Assembly: GCF_040218065.1 (NCBI RefSeq)
Contig: NZ_JAVJQE010000015.1
Span: forward strand, 310,001 to 374,000
Length of the DNA: 64,000 bases
From: Marivibrio sp040218065
Lineage (GTDB): Bacteria; Pseudomonadota; Alphaproteobacteria; UBA8366; Aestuariispiraceae
Direction of reading: 5' to 3'
Shown here: positions 34,185-42,481 of the stretch, piece by piece
Layout of the letters: every line of letters starts with the position of its first letter
Position numbering within the stretch: position 1 is the stretch's first letter
Notes under the pieces: generated by a model
What the model was told of the DNA's origin: nothing
Databases searched by the model: none
What the model saw: the letters and a program-made list of their open reading frames with translations, nothing else
Position numbers and translations under genes: made by a program

Positions 34185-35846
34185 TCAGAGCTCCCGGCCC
34201 GGGGCCGTCGGCGCGGCGTCGGCTCCGCCTTCGGCCTCGGTTTCAGCGAGCGCCTCCTCGTCGACCGGATCGCCCGCGATCTCCTCGCCGGCCATCTCGG
34301 CGCGCAGTTGGGCGAGGTCTTCCTCGGTGATCCAGCCGGCGGCGAAGCGGGCGTTCATGACCATCTCGGTCGCCCGCTCCTCGTCGAGATCGTAGTCCTT
34401 CAGGATGCCGTCCTCGGGGCTGGTCAGCTCGTCGGCCGCCAGGCCCGCGAAATCCTCCAGCGACTTGACGTCGTTCTCGCCCAGCGCGACCAGCATGGAC
34501 TGGCTCAGCCCGTCCATCTCGGCCAACTCGTCGGTGACGCCGAGCTCGCGACGACGCTCCTCAAGACGCTTGGCCTCGGCCTCGAGATAGGCGTTGGCGC
34601 GCGCGCTCAACTCCTCGGCGATCTCATCGTCGAACCCTTCGATGGAGGCGAGCTCCTCAAGCGGCACATAGGCCACTTCGTCCACGGTGGTGAAGCCCTC
34701 CGTGACCAGCAGGCGGGCGATCACGTCGTCGACGTCGAGCGACTGCATGAAGGCGTCCGAGCGTTCGTTGAACTCGCGCTGGCGCTTCTCGCTCTCCTGA
34801 TCCTCGGTCATGATGTCGATGTTCCAACCGGTCAGCATCGAGGCGAGACGCACGTTCTGTCCGCGCCGGCCGATGGCGAGCGACAGCTGGTCGTCAGGCA
34901 CCACCACCTCGATCGTGTTGGTCTCCTCGTCCATCACGACCTTGCTGACTTCGGCCGGGGCGAGGGCGTTCACCACGAAGCTCGCATCCTCCGGCGACCA
35001 GGGAATGATGTCGATCTTCTCGCCCTGCAGTTCGGCGACGACGGCCTGGACGCGGCTGCCGCGCATGCCGACGCAGGCGCCGACCGGGTCGATGCCGCTG
35101 TCGTTGGAGATCACGGCGATCTTGGCCCGGCTGCCCGGGTCGCGGGCCACGCGGCGGATCTCGATCACGCCGTCATAGATCTCCGGAACCTCCTGGGCGA
35201 ACAGCTTGGCCATGAATTCGGGCCGCGTGCGGGAGACGAAGATCTGCGGGCCGCGGACCTCCTCGCGCACGTCGTAGATGTAGCAGCGCACCCGGTCGCC
35301 GCGCTTGAAATGCTCCCGCGGGATAACCTCGTCGCGGCGCATGACGGCCTCGGCGCGGCCGAGATCGACGGTCACGTTGCCGAACTCGACGCGTTTGACG
35401 ATGCCGTTGACGATCTCGCCGACGCGGTCCTTGTACTCCTCGTACTGGCGCTGGCGCTCGGCCTCGCGGACCTTCTGGACGATCACCTGCTTGGCGGTCT
35501 GGGCGGCGATGCGGCCGAAGTCGATCGGCGGCAGCCGGTCGACGATGAACTCCCCCGCCTCGGCGTCCGGCTTCTTCTTGCGCGCCTGATCGAGGGTGAT
35601 CTGGGTCACCTCGTTCTCCAGATCGTCCGGCGCCACCACCTCGATGTAGCGGGCCAGCACGATCTCGCCCGTCTTGCGGTCGATGTGGGCGCGGATGTCG
35701 TGCTCATGGCCGTATTTCGAGCGGCCGGCCTTCTGGATCGCCTGCTCCATCGCCTCGAGCACCAGCTCGCGCTCAATTGACTTCTCGCGCGCCACGGCGT
35801 CGGCGACGGCCAGCATGTCGGTCCGGGTGATCGTTACGCCTTCCAT
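34185..35846 (-). CDS. nusA: Transcription termination/antitermination factor NusA
   Basis: RNA polymerase-associated factor for pausing, termination and antitermination. 553 residues from ATG 35846; a GTG directly before it is in frame. It has the N-terminal polymerase-binding domain (EAMEQAIQKAGRSKYG), an S1 domain (GIVKRVEFGNVTVDLGRAEA), KH domains (RVARDPGSRAKIAVISND, ACVGMRGSRVQAVVAELQGE, LAIGRRGQNVRLA), and C-terminal acidic helix-hairpin-helix repeats (LLVTEGFTTVDEVA). The tail is Glu/Ala-rich. It lies between rimP and rnpM. Confidence 0.98.
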   Translation of the reverse strand: MEGVTITRTDMLAVADAVAREKSIERELVLEAMEQAIQKAGRSKYGHEHDIRAHIDRKTGEIVLARYIEVVAPDDLENEVTQITLDQARKKKPDAEAGEFIVDRLPPIDFGRIAAQTAKQVIVQKVREAERQRQYEEYKDRVGEIVNGIVKRVEFGNVTVDLGRAEAVMRRDEVIPREHFKRGDRVRCYIYDVREEVRGPQIFVSRTRPEFMAKLFAQEVPEIYDGVIEIRRVARDPGSRAKIAVISNDSGIDPVGACVGMRGSRVQAVVAELQGEKIDIIPWSPEDASFVVNALAPAEVSKVVMDEETNTIEVVVPDDQLSLAIGRRGQNVRLASMLTGWNIDIMTEDQESEKRQREFNERSDAFMQSLDVDDVIARLLVTEGFTTVDEVAYVPLEELASIEGFDDEIAEELSARANAYLEAEAKRLEERRRELGVTDELAEMDGLSQSMLVALGENDVKSLEDFAGLAADELTSPEDGILKDYDLDEERATEMVMNARFAAGWITEEDLAQLRAEMAGEEIAGDPVDEEALAETEAEGGADAAPTAPGREL

Positions 35847-35934
35847 CACTCTCTCTCGCTTTCGGTCTTCGGGCCGGGGGCGAAGAACGCGGCCTCCGGC
35901 GGGTTGTCGTCCAAAGCTTTCAAGGCCGCGCGCC

Positions 35935-36516
35935 TCAGGCGCCGCCGGCCGTCTCCTCTTCGTCCGCGTCCTCTTCGTCCGCGTCTTCGAACTCGACGTC
36001 GTCCTCGTCGTAGAGGGCGTGCTCTTCCTGCTGGGCGGCGGCCCAATCGATCAGCGCGTCGGTCAGCACCAGCTTGGCCGTCCCGATCTGGGCGACGGGC
36101 AGGGCGACGCGCCCGCCCTCGTTCTCCAGATCGATCAGCACGGCGTCGTCCTGCAGGCCGACGATCTCGCCGCGATAGCGTTTGCGCCCCTCGATCGCGC
36201 GGGCGAGCTCGATCTTCGCCTCGAAGCCGGCGAAGCGCTCGAAGTCGCGCGGGCGGACCAGCGGCCGGTCGATGCCGGGGCTGCTGATCTCCAGGCTGTA
36301 GGCGTCGGGGATCGGATCCTCGACGTCCAGCACGGCCGAGACCGCGCGGCTGATGTCCGCGCAGTCGTTGACCGAAATCGGCGCCTCGTCCGCCCGGTCG
36401 GCCATGATCTGCAAGGTCGGGCGCTTTGATCCGCTGTAGCGCACGCGCACCAGCAGATAGCCCATATCCTCGATCGCCGGTTCGATCAGGCTGCGAATGC
36501 GGTCTTCCACGGTCAT
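35935..36516 (-). CDS. rimP: Ribosome maturation factor RimP
   Basis: Binds early 30S intermediates. 193 residues from ATG 36516. Motifs: SLIEPAIEDMGYLLVRVRYS, a strand rich in TLQIMAD, DCADISRAVSAVLDVEDPI, and YSLEISSPGIDRPL, the RimP signature. The C-terminus is a strongly acidic tail (DEDDVEFEDADEEDADEEE). The frame is open to a TTG at 36576, but that codon lies inside the T-run of a terminator, so the later ATG is preferred; 36567 is an alternative. It is first in the rimP-nusA-rnpM-infB-rbfA-truB-rpsO-pnp string. Confidence 0.95.
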   Translation of the reverse strand: MTVEDRIRSLIEPAIEDMGYLLVRVRYSGSKRPTLQIMADRADEAPISVNDCADISRAVSAVLDVEDPIPDAYSLEISSPGIDRPLVRPRDFERFAGFEAKIELARAIEGRKRYRGEIVGLQDDAVLIDLENEGGRVALPVAQIGTAKLVLTDALIDWAAAQQEEHALYDEDDVEFEDADEEDADEEETAGGA

Positions 36517-36574
36517 GACGGGTCGGTCGTCCTCTTCGCCGAAGGCGGCCCTGCGCGGACCCCGCATCGGCAAC

Positions 36575-36600
36575 AAAAAAGGGCGGGCCGCGGCCCACCC
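36575..36600 (-). terminator. Leader terminator in front of rimP
   Basis: Minus strand: GGGTGGGCC-GC-GGCCCGCCC-like stem (36581-36600) followed by TTTTTT (36575-36580), a textbook intrinsic terminator. Because a good promoter lies between the trmB stop and this hairpin, it may act as an attenuator in the rimP-nusA leader as well as ending trmB transcripts. Confidence 0.85.
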
Positions 36601-36639
36601 CCGTCGTCCGCGTTAGCGGATACAGAAAGTATGACCGGT

Positions 36640-36668
36640 TATATACGCCTATCGCGGCGCGAACTCAA
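36640..36668 (-). promoter_or_regulatory. Promoter of the rimP-nusA-infB-pnp operon
   Basis: Minus strand: TTGAGT (36663-36668), exactly 17 bases, TATATA (36640-36645). It starts just after the trmB stop (36690). The predicted start near 36633 gives a leader of about 115 bases that includes the terminator at 36575-36600. Confidence 0.65.
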
Positions 36669-36689
36669 GAGGGCGGCCCCAGCGTCGAG

Positions 36690-37391
36690 TCACCGCCGCC
36701 GAAACCGCAGATAGGTCGGCGGGCCGGCGAGGCGTTTTTGTTCGTAGCGGGTCCGGGGCCAGTCGGCCTCGCGCGCCGCCCAGTCGCCGGGACCTTCGTC
36801 GAGCCACTCGAAAGCGGTGCGGCCGGCCTCGGTGCGGGTCAGGTGATAGAGCATCCAGGCGCAATAGCCCGGATGGTCGGTGGCGAGCCGCATCAGCCCG
36901 CCCGGCTTCAGGACGCGCGCGAACGCGGGCAGGGTCGACGGCCCGACGATCCGCCGCTCCCAATGCCGGCGCTTCGGCCAGGGGTCGGGAAACAGCACGA
37001 ACAGCCGGTCGATCGAGGCCGCGGGCAGCGCCTGGAGCAGCAGGCGCACGTCGTCCGCGAAAAGGCGGATGCGCGGCTTGAGCGCCGGCTCGGCCTCCAT
37101 CGCCTGAAGGACCTTGGCGACGCCGTTCACGAACGGCTCCGCCCCGATCAGCCCGACCCGCTCGTGCATCCGCGCCTGGGCGAGCAGATGCTCGCCCGCG
37201 CCGAAGCCGATCTCCAGCCAGACCTGATCGACCGGCGCGTCGAACAGGGCGGCCGGGTCGGCGATCGGCGCGTCCGGATCGACCGGGACCTGAAACGCCG
37301 GCAGCGCCTCCGCGAGGAGACGCTGCTGGTTGGGCTTCAGCCCCTTGCCCTTGCGCCGGCCGAAGAATTTGGGGGCGCGGCTCTCGCTCAT
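36690..37391 (-). CDS. trmB: tRNA (guanine-N7-)-methyltransferase
   Basis: Methylates G46 of tRNA with SAM. 233 residues. It starts near FFGRRKGKGLKPNQQRLL; the SAM site is VWLEIGFGAGEHLLAQA; FVLFPDPWPKRRHWERRIV is the TrmB signature motif; the C-terminal TRYEQKRLAGPPTYLRFRR is also conserved. It lies 13 bases after metK, which makes its methyl donor, and is probably co-transcribed with it. Confidence 0.97.
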   Translation of the reverse strand: MSESRAPKFFGRRKGKGLKPNQQRLLAEALPAFQVPVDPDAPIADPAALFDAPVDQVWLEIGFGAGEHLLAQARMHERVGLIGAEPFVNGVAKVLQAMEAEPALKPRIRLFADDVRLLLQALPAASIDRLFVLFPDPWPKRRHWERRIVGPSTLPAFARVLKPGGLMRLATDHPGYCAWMLYHLTRTEAGRTAFEWLDEGPGDWAAREADWPRTRYEQKRLAGPPTYLRFRRR

Positions 37392-37404
37392 GCGGGCGCT
37401 CTTG

Positions 37405-38589
37405 TCAGGTCAGCGCCGCCTTCAGCGGCTCGACCAGATCGGTGCGCTCCCAGCTGAAATGGCCTTCGTCGGTCGGCAGGCGGCCGAAATGGCCGTAGGC
37501 GGCGCTCGGCGCGTAAATCGGGCGCGAGAGGGTGAGATGCTCGCGGATGCCGCGGGGCGAGAGGTCCATCACCTCGCGGATCGCGGCGATCAGCTTGTCC
37601 GTCCCCACCTTCCCCGTGCCGTAGGTGTCGACGAAGATCGACAGCGGCTTGGAGACGCCGATCGCGTAGGCGAGCTGGATCGTGCATTTCTCAGCCAGCT
37701 CGGCCGCGACGACGTTCTTGGCGACGTACCGCGCGGCGTAGGCGGCCGACCGATCGACCTTCGTCGGATCCTTGCCCGAGAACGCGCCGCCGCCGTGCGG
37801 CGCCATGCCGCCATAGGTGTCGACGATGATCTTGCGCCCGGTCAGGCCGGCGTCGCCGTCAGGCCCGCCGATCACGAATCGACCGGTCGGATTGACGTAG
37901 AACTCGTCTTCCGGGCACATCCAGCCGGCGGGCAGCACGCCCTCGACATGGCTGCGCACGATCTCGCGCACGCGGTCCTGGTCCATCCCTTCGTCATGCT
38001 GGGTCGAGACGACGATGGAGGTGGTCTTCACCGGGCGGCCGTTCTCATACTGCAGCGTCACCTGGCTTTTGCTGTCGGGGCCGAGGCCGAGCGACGGGTC
38101 GGCGTGGCGCGCCTCCGCCATGCTCTTCAGAATGCGGTGGGAGAAGTGGATCGGCGCCGGCATCAGCACGTCGGTTTCGCGGCAGGCGTAGCCGAACATG
38201 ATGCCCTGGTCGCCCGCCCCTTCGTCCTTGTTGCCGGCGGCGTCGACGCCCTGGGCGATGTCTGAACTCTGGGCGTGCAGGAAGACGTCGATCTCCGCCG
38301 TCTCCCAGTGGAAGCCGGCCTGCTCGTAGCCGATGTCCTTGACCGCCCGGCGGGCCAGGTCCTCGATCTTGTCGCGGTGGACTTCGCCGTCGGTGACCAG
38401 CGACTCCGGCCCGCGCACCTCGCCGGCGATGACGATGCGGTTGGTTGTCGCCAGCGTCTCGCAGGCGACGCGGGCGTGTTCGTCCGCGGCGAGAAACAGG
38501 TCCACAACCTCGTCCGAAATCCGGTCGCAGACCTTGTCGGGATGCCCTTCGGACACCGACTCGCTAGTGAAGAGGTACGAATCCGCCAT
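37405..38589 (-). CDS. metK: S-adenosylmethionine synthase
   Basis: Makes SAM from methionine and ATP. 394 residues from ATG 38589: MADSYLFTSESVSEGHPDKV includes the ATP-binding His. GAGDQGIMFGYA, GKDPTKVDRSAAYAARYVAK and the GGAFSGKD P-loop-like motif are all present. The frame is open to 38793, but the extra residues are unlike the family. A GGGGGA ribosome site precedes the ATG. The 295-base region before it (38590-38884) holds a small hairpin near the xre stop (38861-38875) and a TTGACG -35-like hexamer (38788-38793). I saw no convincing SAM riboswitch. Confidence 0.97.
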   Translation of the reverse strand: MADSYLFTSESVSEGHPDKVCDRISDEVVDLFLAADEHARVACETLATTNRIVIAGEVRGPESLVTDGEVHRDKIEDLARRAVKDIGYEQAGFHWETAEIDVFLHAQSSDIAQGVDAAGNKDEGAGDQGIMFGYACRETDVLMPAPIHFSHRILKSMAEARHADPSLGLGPDSKSQVTLQYENGRPVKTTSIVVSTQHDEGMDQDRVREIVRSHVEGVLPAGWMCPEDEFYVNPTGRFVIGGPDGDAGLTGRKIIVDTYGGMAPHGGGAFSGKDPTKVDRSAAYAARYVAKNVVAAELAEKCTIQLAYAIGVSKPLSIFVDTYGTGKVGTDKLIAAIREVMDLSPRGIREHLTLSRPIYAPSAAYGHFGRLPTDEGHFSWERTDLVEPLKAALT

Positions 38590-38884
38590 GCTGATCCCCC
38601 GTCGTCCTTCCCAACTAAACCCAACCGCCGCTCCGCGCCGCGTCACCGGACGCGGCGGGTCGGCCGACACCCCGGCGGTCGCGACGCTCGACGTTGGCGC
38701 GGCCGCCGGGAACGGGGCGCGCCTGAACGTTCGACGAATCGACGGGATCACGTAAGACCGCGGGTTTCTGGCAAGCTTTTCACAAGGCGTCAAGCGCGCG
38801 GCCGGAAAAGATGCTGAGACGAGGGGGAAAGAGGGCGCAGCGTCTAGCGCGCCCGGACCTCCGGGTCGAACCCGGCCGCGATCG

Positions 38885-39544
38885 TCACTCCTCGCCGTCG
38901 GCGTGGGCCATCGCTTTGCAAAGCTCGAAGATGCGCTTGCGCACCATCGGGTCCTTGACCTTGTAGTAGGCGCGCACGAGCTCCAACGTCTCGCGGCGCG
39001 CCATCGGGTCGGTTTCGCGATAGGGTTCCGGCGGCGCTTCGCCCAGACCGGCGCGCAGCCGCGGCGATTGGCCCGCCACCTCCGGCGGCATGTCCTCGTA
39101 AAAGAAAGAAATCGGCACGTCCAGCACCCGGCTCAGATCGTAGAGTCGGCTGGCGCCGATGCGGTTCGAACCGCGCTCGTACTTCTGCACCTGCTGGAAG
39201 GTCAGGCCGAGCGCCTCTCCCAGCTTTTCCTGGCTCATCCCCAGAATCGTGCGGCGCAGGCGAACGCGACCGCCCACGTGGATGTCGATCGGATTGGGAA
39301 CGCCCGGGCGCCCGGCGGAAATTCGAACCGGCTGATCCGATGCGCGCGCCGCCGTCGTCTTGCGGGAGGGGGCGCCGCTCGGCGGCTTCGCGGCCGCAGA
39401 CTTCGCGGCGGCGGATTTGGAGGCGGCGGATTTTGAAGCGGCGGATTTGGAGGCGGCGGATTTGGAGGCGGCGGCCTTTGAGGCGCTCTTGCGGACGGCT
39501 TTGTCGCCGCCGCCGATCGGTCGCCCGCCCCCGCCTTTCGCCAT
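38885..39544 (-). CDS. XRE-family regulator with a histone-H1-like N-terminal tail
   Basis: 219 residues. The helix-turn-helix is VRLRRTILGMSQEKLGEALG, then TFQQVQKYERGSNRIGASRL, the form found upstream of metK in many alphaproteobacteria. What is unusual is the first ~75 residues: about six repeats of the five-residue unit K-S-A-A-S/A, a Lys/Ala/Ser-rich disordered tail like histone H1 or AlgP. Relatives usually start near NPIDIHVGGRVR. The C-terminal half contains LVRAYYKVKDPMVRKRIFEL. A palindrome fills the spacer of its promoter, suggesting autorepression. It probably also influences metK. Confidence 0.9.
   Translation of the reverse strand: MAKGGGGRPIGGGDKAVRKSASKAAASKSAASKSAASKSAASKSAAAKSAAAKPPSGAPSRKTTAARASDQPVRISAGRPGVPNPIDIHVGGRVRLRRTILGMSQEKLGEALGLTFQQVQKYERGSNRIGASRLYDLSRVLDVPISFFYEDMPPEVAGQSPRLRAGLGEAPPEPYRETDPMARRETLELVRAYYKVKDPMVRKRIFELCKAMAHADGEE
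39398..39487 (-). repeat. 15-base tandem repeat coding the Lys/Ala/Ser tail
   Basis: About six imperfect units with strict 15-base period (starts near 39398, 39413, 39428, 39443, 39458 and 39473; core GGATTTGGAGGCGGC on the plus strand). Each unit encodes five residues (K-S-A-A-S) of the regulator tail, so copy-number changes stay in frame. Confidence 0.9.
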
Positions 39545-39922
39545 CGCACGCCCCTCCCGTCACTTCGCGCGTCGACCCGCGCGCGCCCCGCCTAAGAGGA
39601 AACGCGCCGCGTTTTTCATTCCTTAAAACTAGACATACGCATGTATGTCGGTCAAGCGCACTTTCAACGAACGGTCGCATGCGCGGGATGAATAGACAAC
39701 GCTCATAGGCCGTAGGCCTTTCACGCGCTTATGGCTGAAGCGCGCCCGCAGCGCCCGAAAGGCGCCGAAAAAGCAACAGGAAAGGTCGAGTTACAGAGCG
39801 TCGGGCGCGCTCTTGCGCGCCGGCGGGACGCGCCTCAGCCCGAGGCCCGCTAAGCGGGAAAACGCGCATAGCGAGAAATGAAGGCGTGCAACCTCATCGC
39901 AAAAGTCGCGTCAAAAAAGCCC
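39545..39922. other. Region between lnt and the XRE gene
   Basis: 378 bases. The XRE-proximal third holds the promoter/operator at 39626-39655. The rest has a 7-base perfect hairpin, GGCGCGC-TCTT-GCGCGCC (39804-39821), perhaps a weak transcript end for the minus-strand genes or a structure after lnt. No gene is supported. Confidence 0.5.
39626..39655 (-). promoter_or_regulatory. Promoter of the XRE gene with a palindromic operator as its spacer
   Basis: Minus strand: TTGACC (39650-39655), 18 bases, TAGTTT (39626-39631). The 18-base spacer is exactly the inverted repeat GACATAC-GCAT-GTATGTC on the plus strand (39632-39649), with perfect 7-base arms. A dimeric regulator bound there would block RNA polymerase. 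The XRE protein encoded 80 bases downstream is the natural candidate. Confidence 0.65.
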
Positions 39923-41518
39923 TTAAGGTTGCGCGCGCCGGCGGGCGCGACGGTCGGCGAGGAGGGCGGCCAGTCCGACGATCGCAAGCCCGATCGCCAG
40001 CGCGCCCGCCCCCCAACGCACGAAGGGCGTCGGGGTCTCCAAGGCCGGCGGGAGGCGCAGGTCCAACGCGCCGGCCTGGTTTAACCCGAGTCGCCCCAGC
40101 TCTCGCCCGTAGCCGTCGAAACCGGCCGAGATTCCGGTGTTCGCCGCGCGCACCAGCGGCAGCCCCCGTTCGATCGCGCGCATGCGGGTGTGCTGGAGAT
40201 GCTGATAGGGGCCGGCGGTCTCGCCGTACCAGGCGTCGTTCGTCAGGTTCAAAATCCAGGCGGGGCGCGTCGCCTCGGGCGTTACCGCGCCGGGAAAGAT
40301 CACCTCGTAGCAGATCAGCGGCGACACCGGCGGCAATCCGGGAAGGGTCAACGTACGCGGGCCGGGTCCGGGAACGTAGCCCGAGCCCCCCTCGGCGATC
40401 TTCTCGATCGGCAGCCACTCGGCGAACGGCACATACTCCCCGAACGGCACCAGATGCGCCTTGTCATAGTGCGCGATCACGGCGCCGGAGCCGTCGAGCG
40501 CCAGCAGGCTGTTGCGCAAGCCCGGCGGATCGTCGCCGCGGCGCGGCGCGCCGGTCAGCAGCACTCCCCCCGGCGGCAGGACGGCGGCGATCGCCTGGCG
40601 CGCCGGCGGGGCGTCGGCGAGGAAGAAGGCCGCCGCCGTCTCCGGCCAGACCACGCTCGAAACCCAGTCCGGCCGCCCCTTCAGGCTGAGGTCCAGATGG
40701 GCGTTGAAGTTCCGCTCAGCGAAACGGCGCGGCCACTTCTCGCGTTGCGGCACGCCGGCTTGGACGATGCGCAGACCAGGCCCGTCCGCGGCGGCGATCA
40801 GCGGGTCCGGCGCCGTCGACAGACGCGCCGCGCCGAAACTTCCGAGCGCCAGCGGGATCGCCGCCGCGCCGACCAGCGCCGCGGCGCGCGCCCGGCCGGT
40901 CGCGCGCGGCGTCGCCGACGCGCCCGCCAGCGTCGCCGAAACGAGCGCCAGCAACCCCAGCCCGTAGACCCCGAACAGCGCGGCCCCTTGGGACAGCCAG
41001 GCGCTGTCGGCGTACGCGTAACCCCAGACGTTCCAGGGAAAGCCCGTCAGCAGATGGCCGCGCAGCCAGTCCGCCGCGACAAAGGCTGCGGCCAGCCCCA
41101 GCGCGCGCGCCAGGCCGGAGGCCAGGGGCCGCACCGCCAGCGTCGCCAGCCCGTAGTAGACCGCCATCGCCGCCGGCAGGCCGAGCGCCGCGAAGGGCGT
41201 CATCCACCACAGCCGATCGGAATAGACCAACAGCGCGTTGGCGATCCAATACCAGCCGACCGAAAGATAGCCGAAGGCGAACCACCAGCCGACGCCGAAG
41301 GCGGCCCGTCGCGAACCGCGCGCCGGATCGGCCGCCCGATCCGCGAGCCGCAGCAGGACCCAAAAGCAGGGATAGAGAACCGGCCAGGCCCCGACGGGCG
41401 GCAAGGCCAACGTGGCCGCGGCGCCGGCCGAAAATAGCGCGAGCCGCGAGGACCAGGGTCCCAACGCCTGAACGCGGGCGTCGAAGCGGCCCAGCGCGAC
41501 GCCGGGAAAGCGGCTCAT
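39923..41518 (-). CDS. lnt: Apolipoprotein N-acyltransferase
   Basis: Adds the third acyl chain to lipoproteins in the inner membrane. 531 residues. The N-terminal part has about six hydrophobic helices (ALFSAGAAATLALPPVGAWP, AALGLPAAMAVYYGLATLAV). The C-terminal nitrilase-like domain has the catalytic Glu in VVWPETAAAFF, a Lys in YDKAHLVPFGEYVPF and the Cys in SPLICYEVIFPG, followed by NLTNDAWYG. It ends in one more helix and RRARRRAQP. It is followed 5' by corC on the same strand, 13 bases away. Confidence 0.97.
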   Translation of the reverse strand: MSRFPGVALGRFDARVQALGPWSSRLALFSAGAAATLALPPVGAWPVLYPCFWVLLRLADRAADPARGSRRAAFGVGWWFAFGYLSVGWYWIANALLVYSDRLWWMTPFAALGLPAAMAVYYGLATLAVRPLASGLARALGLAAAFVAADWLRGHLLTGFPWNVWGYAYADSAWLSQGAALFGVYGLGLLALVSATLAGASATPRATGRARAAALVGAAAIPLALGSFGAARLSTAPDPLIAAADGPGLRIVQAGVPQREKWPRRFAERNFNAHLDLSLKGRPDWVSSVVWPETAAAFFLADAPPARQAIAAVLPPGGVLLTGAPRRGDDPPGLRNSLLALDGSGAVIAHYDKAHLVPFGEYVPFAEWLPIEKIAEGGSGYVPGPGPRTLTLPGLPPVSPLICYEVIFPGAVTPEATRPAWILNLTNDAWYGETAGPYQHLQHTRMRAIERGLPLVRAANTGISAGFDGYGRELGRLGLNQAGALDLRLPPALETPTPFVRWGAGALAIGLAIVGLAALLADRRARRRAQP

Positions 41519-41531
41519 GATCCGGCCGTCG

Positions 41532-42476
41532 TCAGGCGATCTCGCCGCGCGCGGGCGGCATGTTGCGCAGGCGCAGTCGTTTGATCCGACGCGGATCGGC
41601 CTCCAGCACCTCGAATTCGGCCCCGGAGTCGTCGTGCGCCACCAGCTCGCCGCGCACCGGCACCCGCCCGACCAGCGTGAAGACGAGGCCGCCCAGCGTG
41701 TCGATATCCTCGTCGCGCTCCTCGTCGGAGAGGATGGGGCCGAATTTCTCCTCGACCTCCTCGATCGGCATCCGCGCGTCGGCGATGTAGGATCCGTCCG
41801 GCTTGCGCTCGATCCGCGGGCCGGCGTCGACGTCGTGCTCGTCTTCGATCTCGCCGACGATCTCTTCGACCAGATCCTCGATCGTCACCAACCCGTCGAT
41901 GCCGCCGTATTCGTCGACGACGAGCGCCATGTGCAGTCGATCCATGCGCATCTGCAGCAGCAGATCCAGCACCCGCATAGACGGAGCGACGAACAGAACC
42001 TTGCGCATGACGTGGCGCAGGTCGAAGGCCTCCGGATCCGGATCGACCGTCGCCCCCAGCACGTCTTTGATGTGGACCATGCCGACGACGTCGTCGAGGC
42101 TTTCCCGATGCACGGGATAGCGCGAATGCGGCTGGCGGCTCATCAAGCGGATGACTTCGTCCAGCGTCGCGTCCGCGCCGACCGACACGATGTCCGCGCG
42201 CGGCACCATCACGTCGTAGGCGGTCATCTCGCCGACGTTCAGGATATTGTGGATCAGCGCGCGCTCGTCCGGATCGATCGGGGTCGCCCGATCGTCGTGT
42301 TCTTCGAGGAGTTCCTCGAAGCTGTCGCGCAAGTTTGAGTCCCCGTTTCGGCCGAGCAGCGCGCGCAGGAAGCTGCGCATCGCGCCCGGCTTGCGAGAAC
42401 TGGGTTCCGCTCCGCCGGATGCGGCGCCGGACCCGTTGGATTGTCCGGTCGTGCCGGTCGTGGACGTATCAGCCAT
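41532..42476 (-). CDS. CorC/HlyC-type CBS-domain protein
   Basis: 314 residues. It begins with a Ser/Gly/Thr-rich leader (about 35 residues). The core is a CBS pair (MTAYDVMVPRADIVSV, SRYPVHRESLDDVVGMVHIK, DRLHMALVVDEYGGIDGLVT) and then the CorC/HlyC C-terminal domain (ADARMPIEEVEEKFG, LGGLVFTLVGRVPVRGE). No transmembrane DUF21 domain is present, so this is the soluble form, encoded next to ybeY and lnt as in many proteobacteria. It is linked to magnesium/cobalt efflux by family name, but the role is uncertain. Only 5 bases separate it from ybeY. Confidence 0.9.
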   Translation of the reverse strand: MADTSTTGTTGQSNGSGAASGGAEPSSRKPGAMRSFLRALLGRNGDSNLRDSFEELLEEHDDRATPIDPDERALIHNILNVGEMTAYDVMVPRADIVSVGADATLDEVIRLMSRQPHSRYPVHRESLDDVVGMVHIKDVLGATVDPDPEAFDLRHVMRKVLFVAPSMRVLDLLLQMRMDRLHMALVVDEYGGIDGLVTIEDLVEEIVGEIEDEHDVDAGPRIERKPDGSYIADARMPIEEVEEKFGPILSDEERDEDIDTLGGLVFTLVGRVPVRGELVAHDDSGAEFEVLEADPRRIKRLRLRNMPPARGEIA

Positions 42477-42481
42477 CGGCG

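Noticed and set aside
38590..38884. SAM-responsive riboswitch before metK
   Set aside because: The region was checked because metK is a plausible target, but no conserved SAM-II or SAM/SAH core could be recognised. Only a small hairpin and a weak promoter-like hexamer were seen.
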